Shown here: piece after piece, positions 43,345-52,322 of the stretch
Layout of the letters: the number at the start of each line of letters is the position of its first letter
Position numbering within the stretch: position 1 is the first letter of the stretch
From: DASUAS01 sp963819475
GTDB lineage: Bacteria > Actinomycetota > Acidimicrobiia > IMCC26256 > DASPTH01
DNA: 64,000 nucleotides
Direction of reading: 5' to 3'
Assembly (NCBI GenBank): GCA_963819475.1
Contig: CAWFWE010000002.1
Coordinates: 744,001-808,000, forward strand
The notes under the pieces: generated by a model
What the model was told of the DNA's origin: nothing
What the model saw: only the letters and a program-made list of their open reading frames with translations
Databases searched by the model: none
Position numbers and translations under genes: made by a program

Positions 43345-44418
43345 ATGGAAGCGATCGTCTTCGACGAAACAGGTCTGTGCTGGCGCGACGACGTCGAGTT
43401 GGCGCGTCGACCGGCGCCCCACGAAGTCGTCGTGGAGATGACGGCGGCCGGGGTCTGTCACAGCGACGTGAAGGTCATCACCGGAGCGACGCCCTATCCA
43501 TTGCCGGTCGTCCTGGGACACGAAGGGACCGGCCGCGTCGTCGACGTCGGCGACGCCGTGGGATCCGTTGCTGCTGGTGAGACCGTCGTGATCCATACGT
43601 TGCGCTTCTGCGGCCGGTGCCCCCGCTGCGCCGCCGGGTATCCGACGCAGTGTCGCGGGGGGCTCGGGGGGATCGGCCAGCCATTCGTCATCGGTACCGA
43701 GCCCGTCCACCAGTTTGCGAACACGTCAGTGTTCACTGAGCGCACGATCGTGTCGGAGGAGCAGGTCGTCGCCATCGATCCGGCGATCCGTCCCGTGTGC
43801 GCCGCGCTGCTCGGGTGTGCCGTCCTCACTGGCGCCGGCGCGGTCTTCAACCGCGCACGCGTCACGCGCGGTGATCGCGTCGTTGTACTCGGCCTCGGCG
43901 GTGTCGGGCTGAACGTCGTGCAAGCGTCAACAATCGCGGGCGCCTCGGTCGTGATCGCGGTCGACACCAATCCCGACAAGGAGGTGGCCGCCAGAACGTT
44001 CGGCGCGACACAGTTCGTGCTCGGAGGCGACGGCGTCGGCGACCGCATCCGGGAGATCGAGCCGACAGGCGTCGACCACGCCTTCGTGTGCATCGGCAGC
44101 GCACCGCTGGTCGCGCTCGCCGCATCGCTGCTCGACGCAGGCGGACAGGCTGTGATCGTCGGGTTCCCGGGTCCCGGGATCAACGCAGAGATCCCACTCG
44201 AACGGCTCTATCACGACAAGTCGATCCTCGCCTGCCGATACGGAACCTCGAGCCCACATCGCGACATCCCGTTGCTCGCCGAGCTGTACCTCGCGGGACG
44301 ACTCAAGCTCGACGAGCTCGTCACCCGAACCCTTCCGCTGGCCGAAGCCCGGGCTGCGTTTGACGACCTGGTGGCCGGGCGGGTCGAAGCTCGCACCGTA
44401 CTTCGGATTGGAGACTGA
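43345..44418 (+). CDS. Zinc-containing alcohol dehydrogenase (MDR family)
   Basis: A 357-residue MDR enzyme. Catalytic zinc ligands are in GVCHSDVKV (Cys) and VLGHEGTGRVVDVG (His). The structural zinc lobe is FCGRCPRCAAGYPTQC (four Cys). The NAD(P)-binding motif is VVVLGLGGVGLNVVQASTIAGA, with Asp in VDTNPDKE favouring NAD. Similar enzymes (AdhD, mycothiol-dependent formaldehyde dehydrogenase group) oxidise alcohols or thiol-adducts. It is followed at once by the tautomerase gene. Confidence 0.9.
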   Translation: MEAIVFDETGLCWRDDVELARRPAPHEVVVEMTAAGVCHSDVKVITGATPYPLPVVLGHEGTGRVVDVGDAVGSVAAGETVVIHTLRFCGRCPRCAAGYPTQCRGGLGGIGQPFVIGTEPVHQFANTSVFTERTIVSEEQVVAIDPAIRPVCAALLGCAVLTGAGAVFNRARVTRGDRVVVLGLGGVGLNVVQASTIAGASVVIAVDTNPDKEVAARTFGATQFVLGGDGVGDRIREIEPTGVDHAFVCIGSAPLVALAASLLDAGGQAVIVGFPGPGINAEIPLERLYHDKSILACRYGTSSPHRDIPLLAELYLAGRLKLDELVTRTLPLAEARAAFDDLVAGRVEARTVLRIGD

Positions 44419-44422
44419 CGAC

Positions 44423-44839
44423 ATGCCTCACATCAAGCTCTACGCCACCGCCGGTCGCACGCCCGAACAGAAGCGGGCGCTGATGGAGGCCGCCCACCAG
44501 GGCCTCGTCGAAGGCGCCGGGATTCCGGAGTGGGACCGCCAAGTCCGGCTGTTCGAGTTCGGACCCGACAACATCTTGCTCCCCGAGAAGGACGACTTCG
44601 TGTCGTATGTGTTGATCGAGGTGATCGGCTATCCGCGCTCGATCGACGTCAAGCGAGACATCTACCAGGCGATGGTGAACAAGCTCGCCGAAGTCGGCAT
44701 CGATCCGATGAACACCAAGATCACGTACTACGACGTGCCCGCGGACTGCTGGGGCGTCAACGGCGGTCAAGCCGGCAGTGACCTCGCCGCCGCCCAAGTG
44801 AGCGGCGACAATCCATCCGGGTGGAGCGCCCGGTACTGA
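44423..44839 (+). CDS. Tautomerase (4-OT/MSAD-like) family protein
   Basis: A 138-residue protein. The start ATG 44423 leaves Pro as the first residue after Met processing (PHIKLYATAGRTPEQKRALMEAAHQGLVEGAG), the catalytic base of the family. The second half (FVSYVLIEVIGYPRSIDVKRDIYQAMVNKLAEVGID) repeats the beta-alpha-beta unit, giving an MSAD/CaaD-like two-unit fold. It lies 4 bp after the dehydrogenase. Confidence 0.88.
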   Translation: MPHIKLYATAGRTPEQKRALMEAAHQGLVEGAGIPEWDRQVRLFEFGPDNILLPEKDDFVSYVLIEVIGYPRSIDVKRDIYQAMVNKLAEVGIDPMNTKITYYDVPADCWGVNGGQAGSDLAAAQVSGDNPSGWSARY

Positions 44840-45291
44840 CGACGCGCGTGACAACGTCGCCGACGCTCAAAACGCTCGCCTCGTGGGATATTGCGCTCGA
44901 GGCGAGCTGGCCGTGGGTAAGGGAACATCCGCTATAGGCCGAGCGCGGGGCCCTTCGCGTCGGACCCACGTGTCGCCGCTCAAGCAGCCAGTGGATCTCG
45001 TGGGTGGTCGGGTGCCGCCATCCGCGCCGATCGTTGCCTCCACCTCAACCCAGCCGCGATTCCAGAACAGCTTGAGCATCTCCCAGGTGCGCGGCGGCTC
45101 CATGCCCGCAACACACCGAAGTCGGCTCGGCTGTGCTGCTGAGCTTCGAGCGCAGCCTCTAGCCCGATAACGAGCTCCTCGTCGCTGAAGTCCACACACC
45201 CTCCCGAGTGGACCGCGCGATGGACGCGCGATGAGGGAAGCGACCTGCTTGGCGAAACGCCGACCAATGGCCTCTGACGTGCGGTTTCGCG
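44840..45291. other. Intergenic stretch with small degraded frames
   Basis: No complete gene is supported. The minus strand carries two overlapping short frames: VDFSDEELVIGLEAALEAQQ (from 45196) and MEPPRTWEMLKLFWNRGWVE. They have protein-like helical patterns but no family I recognise. They could be remnants of a small gene from an element that ended at the tRNA fragment. Confidence 0.4.
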
Positions 45292-45335
45292 GTGGGCGAT
45301 ACGGGACTCGAACCCATGACCTCTGCCGCGTGAAG
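45292..45335 (-). repeat. tRNA-Val 3' fragment, left copy (candidate att site)
   Basis: On the minus strand this is the anticodon loop to acceptor end of a tRNA-Val (TTCACGCGGCAGAGG, GGTTCGAGTCCC, CGCCCAC). The anticodon reads CAC. The 5' half is absent: sequence before the loop (CCTGCCTGTT) does not continue into a D-arm. A second copy 11,988 bp away (57280-57323) differs by one base. The tRNA 3' half is the usual integrase target, so these look like attachment scars. Confidence 0.75.
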
Positions 45336-45776
45336 AACAGGCAGGGCAATTCGCCGCCCTCAGGGATCGAGTGTCAGCAACGGTTTCCGGCGCTGATCAG
45401 CATAAACGTGTGTTGACGGCGGAACCAGGATCCTTAACCCGGAGGAGACTGCTGATCTTCGTGGCCACCTGGCGACCACCTGAAGCGGCCGTCTCGCAAG
45501 CTGGACGCTCCGGAGAACGCGAGTGTCCTCATTGTGGAGCCCACACGGGCATGGCGTTGCCCTCACCGGCACTCAGCGCGCCGGCGACGTTTCGCCAGCG
45601 TGGGTCACCCGCCGAACGGACCATCTCCATCACGCCGACGCGCCGGCAATCGACCGCGCGCGACTGGACCTCGTCAGCCGCTGCGTCCTGTAGCGCCCGT
45701 TCCCAAAGCGCGCGCAGCGCGTCGGTCGGCCCAGTCGGCGTGCCGGCCGGGAGGATCAGAGCACCGGCTCGGTCCG
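45336..45776. other. Intergenic stretch right of the tRNA fragment
   Basis: Frames running through here (for example 45534 onwards) show no protein-like sequence until about 45777, where the cupin begins. Nothing else is recognisable. Confidence 0.5.
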
Positions 45777-46130
45777 CTGAACCCGACGGCGACCATCGAG
45801 TTGGCGCCGTTCCAGGTCTTCACCACCGCGGCCCCGGAGGAGTCGGAGCACGCGTTGCGCGTGCGGCCGCTCGCACGGACGACGGCGTTGTCGCTCTACG
45901 TCCGCGCCTTCGCCGACGGCGGCGGCGAGGACGGCCTCCACGCCCATCCCGCCGACGCGATCTGGCTCGTGTTGGAGGGGCACGCGTCCTTCTTCGGCGA
46001 GAACGGCCGGGCGCTCGGCGAGCTCGGCCCGCGCGACGGCATGCTCGTGCCCGCGCTCGCGAGCTACCGGTTCCGCTGCACGGGCGCCCACGAGCTGGTC
46101 AAGGAGTTCGCCCTCGAACGCATCTCATGA
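45777..46130 (+). CDS. Cupin-domain protein, start uncertain
   Basis: The protein-like part begins LNPTATIELAPFQVFTTAAPEE, but no ATG or GTG sits there. TTG 45801 is the first usable start and a 5' truncation is possible. The cupin shows DGLHAHPADAIWLVLEGHASFF (His, His, Glu-like ligands) and GPRDGMLVPALASYRFRC. It ends KEFALERIS with TGA abutting an ATG of the next frame. About 110 residues, single domain, probable metal-binding or sugar/aromatic isomerase-like. Confidence 0.65.
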   Translation: MNPTATIELAPFQVFTTAAPEESEHALRVRPLARTTALSLYVRAFADGGGEDGLHAHPADAIWLVLEGHASFFGENGRALGELGPRDGMLVPALASYRFRCTGAHELVKEFALERIS

Positions 46131-46244
46131 ATGGCGGAAGCGGCGCTGGCGCTGGTGAGTGGCGACCCGGCGACGGTCACCGGACGCGTCGCCTACAGCC
46201 AGCCGTTGCTGGCCGAGTTGCAGCGCCGGCCCCCGGTTCGCTGA
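46131..46244 (+). pseudogene. Short-chain dehydrogenase C-terminal remnant
   Basis: The 37-residue frame (MAEAALALVSGDPATVTGRVAYSQPLLAEL) is the usual C-terminal tail of an SDR (ALCTGDP.LTGRVAYS.PLL-type). The dinucleotide-binding domain and active site are missing. ATG follows the cupin stop by zero bases, so the tail may still be translated. Confidence 0.6.
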
Positions 46245-46287
46245 CCGAGCGGATGACTCGTCGGCGGCGATCGCAGGGTTGCGACGG

Positions 46288-46953
46288 TCAGGCGACGAGG
46301 TGTTCGGCGACGGCGCGTTCGGTGTACAGGGTCCAATACAGTTCGGCGATCGTGTCGGGCTGGGTTTCCGGACCGCCGTGGCCAATCCAGTGGTCGATCG
46401 GTACGTGTGCGACGTAGACACCGGTGTCTGCAAGCGCCTGGTGGAGGGCGAGGGCCCAGTTGCGTAGTGCGGCGGCGGCCGGGCCGACGTTGCCCATCAT
46501 CGGGCGTGGGTTCACCGACGATGCGCCGGTCGTGTAGAAGAGCGTGCCGGCACCGCGATCGGCCATCGCGTCAAGCACTTGGTGGGTGGCGGTGACGGCC
46601 CCGTGTAGGTAGAACTCGATCTGGGGTTGGAGGTTCTCGACGGTTGCCTCGATCGGTCCCGTCATCGTGATGCCCGGGACAGGGGTGTGCGGTGCCGGCG
46701 AGTACTCCAACACGTCGATGGGTCCGTAACGCTGCTCGATCTGCTTGAAGGCTTCCACCAGCGACGGTCGGTCCATGATGTCGGCGGCGAAGCCGGCGGC
46801 ATCGACGCCCAACTCTCCGAGGTGCCCGGCCAGCGCATCGAGCTTGGCCTGGTCCCGAGCGACGAGCGCGACGGTGAAGCCATGGCGGCCGAAGACTTTG
46901 CCGATGGACAGACCGAGCCCTGGTCCGGCACCGACAATGACGATCGTGGGCAT
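46288..46953 (-). CDS. Short-chain dehydrogenase-like protein without the catalytic Tyr-Lys pair
   Basis: A 221-residue SDR fold protein. The cofactor loop is VIVGAGPGLGLSIGKVFG, NAD(P) strand VALVARDQAKLDAL, and the fourth strand ends IDVLEYSPAP in place of NNAG. Where the YxxxK motif belongs, the sequence reads SSVNPRPMMGNVGPAAAALRNW, so the classical Tyr and Lys are not present. It may be a reductase of the atypical or divergent SDR class, or non-catalytic. Confidence 0.8.
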   Translation of the reverse strand: MPTIVIVGAGPGLGLSIGKVFGRHGFTVALVARDQAKLDALAGHLGELGVDAAGFAADIMDRPSLVEAFKQIEQRYGPIDVLEYSPAPHTPVPGITMTGPIEATVENLQPQIEFYLHGAVTATHQVLDAMADRGAGTLFYTTGASSVNPRPMMGNVGPAAAALRNWALALHQALADTGVYVAHVPIDHWIGHGGPETQPDTIAELYWTLYTERAVAEHLVA

Positions 46954-47235
46954 GTGACCTCCTGATGTGCGTGAAGCGTCACAGGCTCAGAATCTCCGGC
47001 GACCGCCGGCATCACAATCTATGGAATTCCGGAACCAGCCAACAGACGTTGAGCACGACCGAAAGGTGACCGACAGCGAAAGTCAGCGCGCGCTGCGTGG
47101 CCCGTCTGCTCGTCCGGCCAGTCGGCCATCGCAGGTCGCGCGCCGGGCACCGGCCGCCAAGCCGGCGAGTCGTTGGCCATCGACGGCGCGATGCGCGGCG
47201 CGACGGCCCGTCGGCGTACCAGACGTTCAGGCCGG
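46954..47235. other. Intergenic region
   Basis: It separates the SDR-like gene from the minus-strand cupin. No gene is supported; frames across it are low-complexity and Arg-rich. Confidence 0.5.
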
Positions 47236-47861
47236 TCAGGACGGTGCGGTCCAGTTGGTGACGTTGCCGCCACCCTCCACCTTGGCGAGCACTGCCGACC
47301 GCTCCGAGCCGAACCACGGCGGAAGGCGTGTTGGCATCGGAAGTGGAACCGACTTGGCGCCACGCGCGTCGAGCAGCGCTTGGAACACGGCCGCGTCACC
47401 CGAGAAGGGCGCGCCGTCGCCGGCCATGAACCCGTACAGCTCGCAGCCCTCCGGGCCCGCCTCCCACGGCCCGAAGAGGTCGCCCCACTCGAGCATGATG
47501 TGCGTGCCGGCACCGCAGACGATCTCACCGCAACGGATCTCGCCTTTCAAGATCAGGTTGACGTGGTCGCCGGTGTGCCCGTGGAGCGGGCTCATCGCAC
47601 CCGGATCCCAGCGATTCCAGAAGGCGACGTAGCGCGGCGTCATCTCGATCCACTTCTCCCAGATCGACGCCGTTCGACCGTCGGAGAACTCGAACCGGAC
47701 CATCTCCTCCATCGGTACGTCGTCGAGATGTTTGATGCTCGGACCGCCCTTCATCTCGGTCAGACCCTCGGGAAGTGGTAGAGGCTGCGGGCGTTCGTCT
47801 CGACCATCCTGCCGACGTCGGCGGGCACGTCGGGGAACACCTCGGTGGCGTGCGGTGGCAT
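47236..47861 (-). pseudogene. Cupin-domain protein, one frameshift near 47773
   Basis: Reading from ATG 47859-47861 gives MPPHATEVFPDVPADVGRMV and NARSLYHFP, the expected N-terminus. It then shifts by one base to EGLTEMKGGPSIKHLDDVPMEEMVRFEF, the cupin body. The metal motif is SPLHGHTGDHVNLILKGEIR and the second motif HIMLEWGDLFGP. A one-base deletion at TTCCCGAGG would explain the break. Translation from an internal Met (MKGGPSIKHLD) could still make most of the cupin, so a partial function is possible. Confidence 0.75.
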
Positions 47862-48143
47862 CGGGCGCGATCCTTTCGGACATTGCTTCGGCTGATGACA
47901 GCGAACTCAGCGAACTACGGGTCTGAGGAACGTGTCAAGGCTCCGTTGTCATCACGGACGCGCGCGGACGGTTCGTGATCAGACCTGGTTGTCACCGATC
48001 ACGGCGCGTTCAGTTCACCGACCTGTGTCACGCCATGAGTCAGGTTTCGAGTCTGCCGTGGGCTGCGGAGTTGGTTTCCGCACAGAAGGCTTCCAACGAG
48101 ATTCGGTAGGCCCCGATCCCGAGTGCGGGTACGTCGTGCCGAC

Positions 48144-49475
48144 CTACGGCCCGGACGTTCGCGTGACAGGCTCCGCCATCCGCTGGTCGTCGACGACCCG
48201 CTGCCAGTGGGCGACGGTGTCATCGAAGTTCGGACCCAGCCGCTCGCCCGGAGCAAATGTGGCCGGGAGATGCCTCATCCCGTTGATCATGCCCACCGAG
48301 TCGTAGTGCACTGCACCGGCGGGATCGCACTCGTAGTCGGGAATGCGCTCGAGGACGGCGCTGAGCATTGTCTTGAACACCGCCCGGGCCACGTTGGAGC
48401 CGATGCACCGGTGCAATCCCAGCCCGAAGCTGGTATGACGGTTGTGCTTGCGGTCGAGGAGCACGTCGTCGGGATCGGGGAAGACTGACGGATCGCGATT
48501 GGCCATCGCCCAGGACAGCCAGAGCCGGTCTCCGGATTCCAACTTCTGGCCGGACAGCTCGTATTCGCAAGTAACGGTGCGCCCATCGCCGGGTGCTGGC
48601 GTGTACACCCGAAGGAATTCCTCGGTGGCCGAATCGATGAGACCCGGGATATCGGCGCCGAGCCGAGCGCGTTCGCCGGGATGCTCGCTGAGCCACTCCA
48701 GGGAGTGCGCGGTCAAGGCCGTTGTGGTGTCGAATCCGCCGCCGATGAGCAGAACCATCGCGTCGCGGATGTCGTCGTCGCTCGCGGGGTCCCCGCAAAT
48801 CGAGGCTTCGATCAAGGCGTTCACCATGCCGGGACGGGGGTTGGCCCGGATATCGGCAATGCTTTCGGTCATACGGTCACCGGCTGCCAAGGCCGCTGCC
48901 ATGACCCGCGGCATATCCGGCGAATCCGGCGGCGTGTACAAGAAAGCATGAGTCGGCTCGCAATAGACGACCCAATCCGAAAGAGGCAGACCCATGAGCG
49001 CCAGGGTCATCACCGCGGGGACCACGTTGGCCAGGTCGTCGACGAAATCGATCCGGCCGGACTCGATCTTCTCGTCCAGGCAGGCGCGAGTCAGGTCCTC
49101 GGTCATCGGCTTCCAGCGAGCCACGGCGGCGGGCGACAGATATGGATCGAGAGCCCGCCTGTAGTCCCGCTGGGCGGGCGGATCCATCTCCAGAAAGCCG
49201 GCTACGGGGCCGTCGGGATGGTTAGGGATAGCGATTCCCACGTACCCGTTACGCTCACCCTTCGGGTCGCGGTCGTTGGACAGAAGAGCAGCGTTGCGGG
49301 CGAGCTCGAAGACCTGTTCGTAGCCGCTCGCCACCCAGTGCCCCCCATAGGTCTCCGTCCACGCGACGGGGCAGGCTCCGTGCAGCTGATGGGTGATGTC
49401 GGTGAAGCGGTGGATGTAGTCCGGACTGTGCCGGTCGAAGTGGACGGGATTCTGCTTGTCCCCGACTCCTGCCAT
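48144..49475 (-). CDS. Cytochrome P450
   Basis: A complete 443-residue P450. ATG 49473-49475 (MAGVGDKQNPVHFDRHSPDY) follows AAGGGGGAA; an upstream TTG is less likely. I-helix GGGFDTTTALT, ExxR in ATEEFLRVYTP and haem loop FGLGLHRCIGSNVARAVF with Cys are present. PNHPDGPVAGFLEMDPPAQRDYRRALDPYLS is the C-helix region. It lies right after a ferredoxin gene on the same strand, giving a two-component oxidising pair inside the 12-kb island. Confidence 0.93.
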   Translation of the reverse strand: MAGVGDKQNPVHFDRHSPDYIHRFTDITHQLHGACPVAWTETYGGHWVASGYEQVFELARNAALLSNDRDPKGERNGYVGIAIPNHPDGPVAGFLEMDPPAQRDYRRALDPYLSPAAVARWKPMTEDLTRACLDEKIESGRIDFVDDLANVVPAVMTLALMGLPLSDWVVYCEPTHAFLYTPPDSPDMPRVMAAALAAGDRMTESIADIRANPRPGMVNALIEASICGDPASDDDIRDAMVLLIGGGFDTTTALTAHSLEWLSEHPGERARLGADIPGLIDSATEEFLRVYTPAPGDGRTVTCEYELSGQKLESGDRLWLSWAMANRDPSVFPDPDDVLLDRKHNRHTSFGLGLHRCIGSNVARAVFKTMLSAVLERIPDYECDPAGAVHYDSVGMINGMRHLPATFAPGERLGPNFDDTVAHWQRVVDDQRMAEPVTRTSGP

Positions 49476-49503
49476 CAGCGGTTCCCCCTTGCGGTGCCCG
49501 TCT

Positions 49504-49698
49504 TCATTGAGTGACAACGATCGCCTGCTCGGGGCAGGTAGCCGCGGCGTCCAGCACCGCCTCCTCTAGGCCGGGCGGCACCTCCTCGAGGCGGGCGGTG
49601 GCATGACCATCGAAGTCGCTGAGCTCGAAGATCTCAGGGGCCCTCATGGCGCAGAGCGTGTGGCCCTGGCACTTCTCCGGATCGACTCGAACCCTCAT
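49504..49698 (-). CDS. Small ferredoxin of the P450 redox-partner type
   Basis: A 64-residue [3Fe-4S]-type ferredoxin: MRVRVDPEKCQGHTLCAMRAPEIFEL, with Cys10 and Cys16, and AATCPEQAIVV with the last Cys. The middle Cys of a [4Fe-4S] set is replaced (CAMRAPEIF). It is 28 bp upstream of the P450 start and probably donates electrons to it. A ferredoxin reductase is not encoded in this window. Confidence 0.92.
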   Translation of the reverse strand: MRVRVDPEKCQGHTLCAMRAPEIFELSDFDGHATARLEEVPPGLEEAVLDAAATCPEQAIVVTQ

Positions 49699-50053
49699 CG
49701 GCCGCTCATCTCATCCCTTGTCGCCTGACCAGTCATGGTCCGACGTGTACCACATATTGGACCGCGTGCTGGTGGGCGAACGTCAGGGGAAAGCTCACCG
49801 AAATCCTCCACGGCGTAGCCTCGCCGGTGGCCGGGCAGCGAATGAGTTGGTCGGACGCACGAGCACTGCCAGGGGGCCGAGTGGTGGAGGTCCAGAGCTA
49901 CGGCGTCCACCGCGATGTCGAGATGCAGACCGCCGACCTCGACGATGGCGCGCGGGAATCGGACACGACCATGGCACCTGAGCGAGCCACCCGAGGGACT
50001 TACGACAGCAGCTACGGCACACTTCGGCCGATCTGTTGGCCGCCCGCCGGATC
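49699..50053. promoter_or_regulatory. 355-bp divergent intergenic region
   Basis: It lies between the ferredoxin-P450 pair and the plus-strand lyase-hydrolase pair. No gene or convincing palindrome was recognised. It must contain promoters for both directions. Confidence 0.5.
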
Positions 50054-51037
50054 ATGACCAACGCCGCGGCCGGCACCGCGCCAGGCGCCGGGCTGCGATC
50101 GCTGCTGGCGTCCACGCCAGGAGCCCTCTCGGTCGCCGGCGGCGGGACGCCACTCGAGGCGCTGTGCGCCGAGCAGGCAGGCTTCGAAGCGTTCTACGTC
50201 AGCGGGTACGCGGTGGCCGCCTGGCGCCACGGCATGCCCGACGTCGGCCTGTTCGCGATGGCCGAGATCGTCGATGCCGTGCGCGCGATCGCGGCGGTGG
50301 TCGACCTGCCGCTGATCGCCGACGCCGACACCGGCTACGGCGACACGGCCAACGTCCGCCGCACGGTACGCGAGCTCGAGCGCGCCGGCGCCGCCGCCAT
50401 CCAGATCGAGGATCAGGCTTGGCCCAAGCGGTGCGGCCACATGGACGGCAAGCAGGTCGTCGACGCCGCCGACATGGCGCGCAAGGTGCGTGCCGCGGTC
50501 GCCAGCCGCCGCGACGGCGACACGCTGATCATCGCCAGGACCGACGCCCGCGGCCCGTACGATATCCACGAGGCGATCCGGCGCTGCTTGCTGAACCGAC
50601 AGGCGGGCGCGGACATCCTGTTCGTCGACGCGCCCGAGACCGTGGACGAGTTGACGATGATCGCCGAATCGGTGCCAGGACCGCTCCTGGTCAACATGTC
50701 CGAGAGCGGCAAGACACCAATTCTCCCGGTGCAGACGTTGGGCGAGATGGGCTACCGCATCGTCATCTACCCGACTTCCGCGCTACGGCTGGCGGCCGGC
50801 CAGATCCTCCGCCTGTTTCGCGAGCTTCGGGCCGAGGGCTCCACAGGAGCCTGGCCAGAACAGATGCTCTCGCTCGATGAGCTGAACCAGTTGCTCGGGC
50901 TCGACGCGCTGGCGGCCTTCGACCGCGACGTGACCTCCTCCAGCTCGACCGTGGACGAGGTGTCGGCCGACGTGTCCGACATCGATTCGACAACCATCGG
51001 CGAATACGGTCCGTCACCTCGGACGAAACTTCCCTGA
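50054..51037 (+). CDS. Isocitrate lyase/PEP mutase family protein
   Basis: A 327-residue ICL/PEPM-fold enzyme. The start ATG 50054 gives MTNAAAGTAPGAGLRSLLAS. LIADADTGYGDTANVRRTVREL forms the Mg-site Asp strand, QIEDQAWPKRCGHMDGKQVV has the KRCGH motif with the catalytic Cys, and ARTDARGPYDIHEAIRR follows. It cleaves or forms C-C or C-P bonds of 2-hydroxy or 2-oxo acids (methylisocitrate, oxaloacetate or phosphonopyruvate-like). The next gene is 15 bp downstream, so the lyase and hydrolase are coupled. Confidence 0.9.
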   Translation: MTNAAAGTAPGAGLRSLLASTPGALSVAGGGTPLEALCAEQAGFEAFYVSGYAVAAWRHGMPDVGLFAMAEIVDAVRAIAAVVDLPLIADADTGYGDTANVRRTVRELERAGAAAIQIEDQAWPKRCGHMDGKQVVDAADMARKVRAAVASRRDGDTLIIARTDARGPYDIHEAIRRCLLNRQAGADILFVDAPETVDELTMIAESVPGPLLVNMSESGKTPILPVQTLGEMGYRIVIYPTSALRLAAGQILRLFRELRAEGSTGAWPEQMLSLDELNQLLGLDALAAFDRDVTSSSSTVDEVSADVSDIDSTTIGEYGPSPRTKLP

Positions 51038-51052
51038 GAAGCAGGACAAGAG

Positions 51053-52213
51053 ATGGACAGCCAGCTCGAACGGAACCTGCTCGCGGCGCCTCTTCTCACG
51101 TCGGGTGGCCCGGTCGACGTCTACTCGGGAGCGGCCAGGCTTGCCGCCACGGTGTGGGCCAGCGAGGTCAAGGCGCGCGATGCCGACCGTGACACGGCGA
51201 TCATGCTCGTCCACCCCACCTCGAACTTCCTCGGCCACTACATGCTCGTGCCGCTCGCCGAGCGTGGCTACGGAGCGATCGGCTTCACGTCCCGCTACCT
51301 GGGCGCAGACGCCACCGTCGTCACTGAGAACTGCCTTTTGGACATGGCCTCGATGATCGGCCACCTACGCGAGATCGGATACCGCAAGATCGTCCTCGTC
51401 GGCAACTCCGGTGGCGCCGGGATCGCTCCGTACTACCAGGCGCAGGCACAGAACGCGACCGTCACCGAGCCGCCCGGCGGCGGCCCCGACCTCACCCAGT
51501 ACGACCTGCCCCCCGTCGACGCGATTGTGATGCTCAACGCCCATCCGGGGCGGGCGACGATCATCTGCGATTTGCTCGATCCGGCGATCATCGACGAACG
51601 CGACCCACTCCGCCGGAACCCGGATCTGGACATGTTCGACCCGCGCAACGGTCCGCCCTACTCACCCGAGTTCGTCGAGGCGTACCGGGCGGCGCAGGTG
51701 GCGCGCAACCGGAAGATCTCCGACTGGGCGCTGCATCAGTTGAACGAGCGCCCAGACTGGCCTGACGGGTTGGCGGACCTGCCGTTCGTCGTCTACGGCA
51801 CGAACGCCGACCCGCGCTTCCTGGACGGCACGCTCGAGCCCAGCGAGCGCGAGATCGGGGTGTCGCTGTGGGGCACTCCGGCAGAAGCGAACTACCTCCC
51901 TGCAGGCCCGGGCCGGTTCACGACAACGCGCTCCTGGCTCAACCAATGGTCGCTCGACCACAGCAACGGCAATGCGCTCCGATGGATGCCTGAACTCGAG
52001 GTCCCGCTGCTCGTGGTCTACGGCTCGGGCGATCCGATCTGTCATCCGAGCCACGCTCGGCAGATGCACGAGGCGAGTAGGGGCAGCGACGACGACATCG
52101 TCTGCATCAAGGGCGCCGATCACTACTTCAAGGACCAACCCGAGCTCTTGGCCGAGGCGTGCGATGCCATCGAGCAATGGTTGTCTAAGCGGCTCAAGGA
52201 CTCGCGCGGATAG
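51053..52213 (+). CDS. Alpha/beta-hydrolase family protein
   Basis: A 386-residue hydrolase with IMLVHPTSNFLGHYM (oxyanion region), the nucleophile elbow LVGNSGGAG (Ser) and GADHYFKDQPELLAEA (catalytic His). It has a large insert between strands (TEPPGGGPDLTQYDLPP onward). It is encoded directly after the PEPM-like lyase. It probably releases a product from the lyase reaction or hydrolyses a lactone or ester upstream. Function inferred. Confidence 0.85.
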   Translation: MDSQLERNLLAAPLLTSGGPVDVYSGAARLAATVWASEVKARDADRDTAIMLVHPTSNFLGHYMLVPLAERGYGAIGFTSRYLGADATVVTENCLLDMASMIGHLREIGYRKIVLVGNSGGAGIAPYYQAQAQNATVTEPPGGGPDLTQYDLPPVDAIVMLNAHPGRATIICDLLDPAIIDERDPLRRNPDLDMFDPRNGPPYSPEFVEAYRAAQVARNRKISDWALHQLNERPDWPDGLADLPFVVYGTNADPRFLDGTLEPSEREIGVSLWGTPAEANYLPAGPGRFTTTRSWLNQWSLDHSNGNALRWMPELEVPLLVVYGSGDPICHPSHARQMHEASRGSDDDIVCIKGADHYFKDQPELLAEACDAIEQWLSKRLKDSRG

Positions 52214-52322
52214 GCGCCCGGATGGTCGGATCCGTGTCGGCTGGCGACTCGGGCCCGGCGGCTGGACCACTGATCACGACGAGAGCTGAGTCGTTTGCTG
52301 CTCGTGTTGCGCGATGTTGAAG

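Noticed and set aside
45292..45335. Intact tRNA-Val gene
   Set aside because: The D-arm and 5' acceptor half are absent and the anticodon stem cannot be completed; the same holds for 57280-57323.
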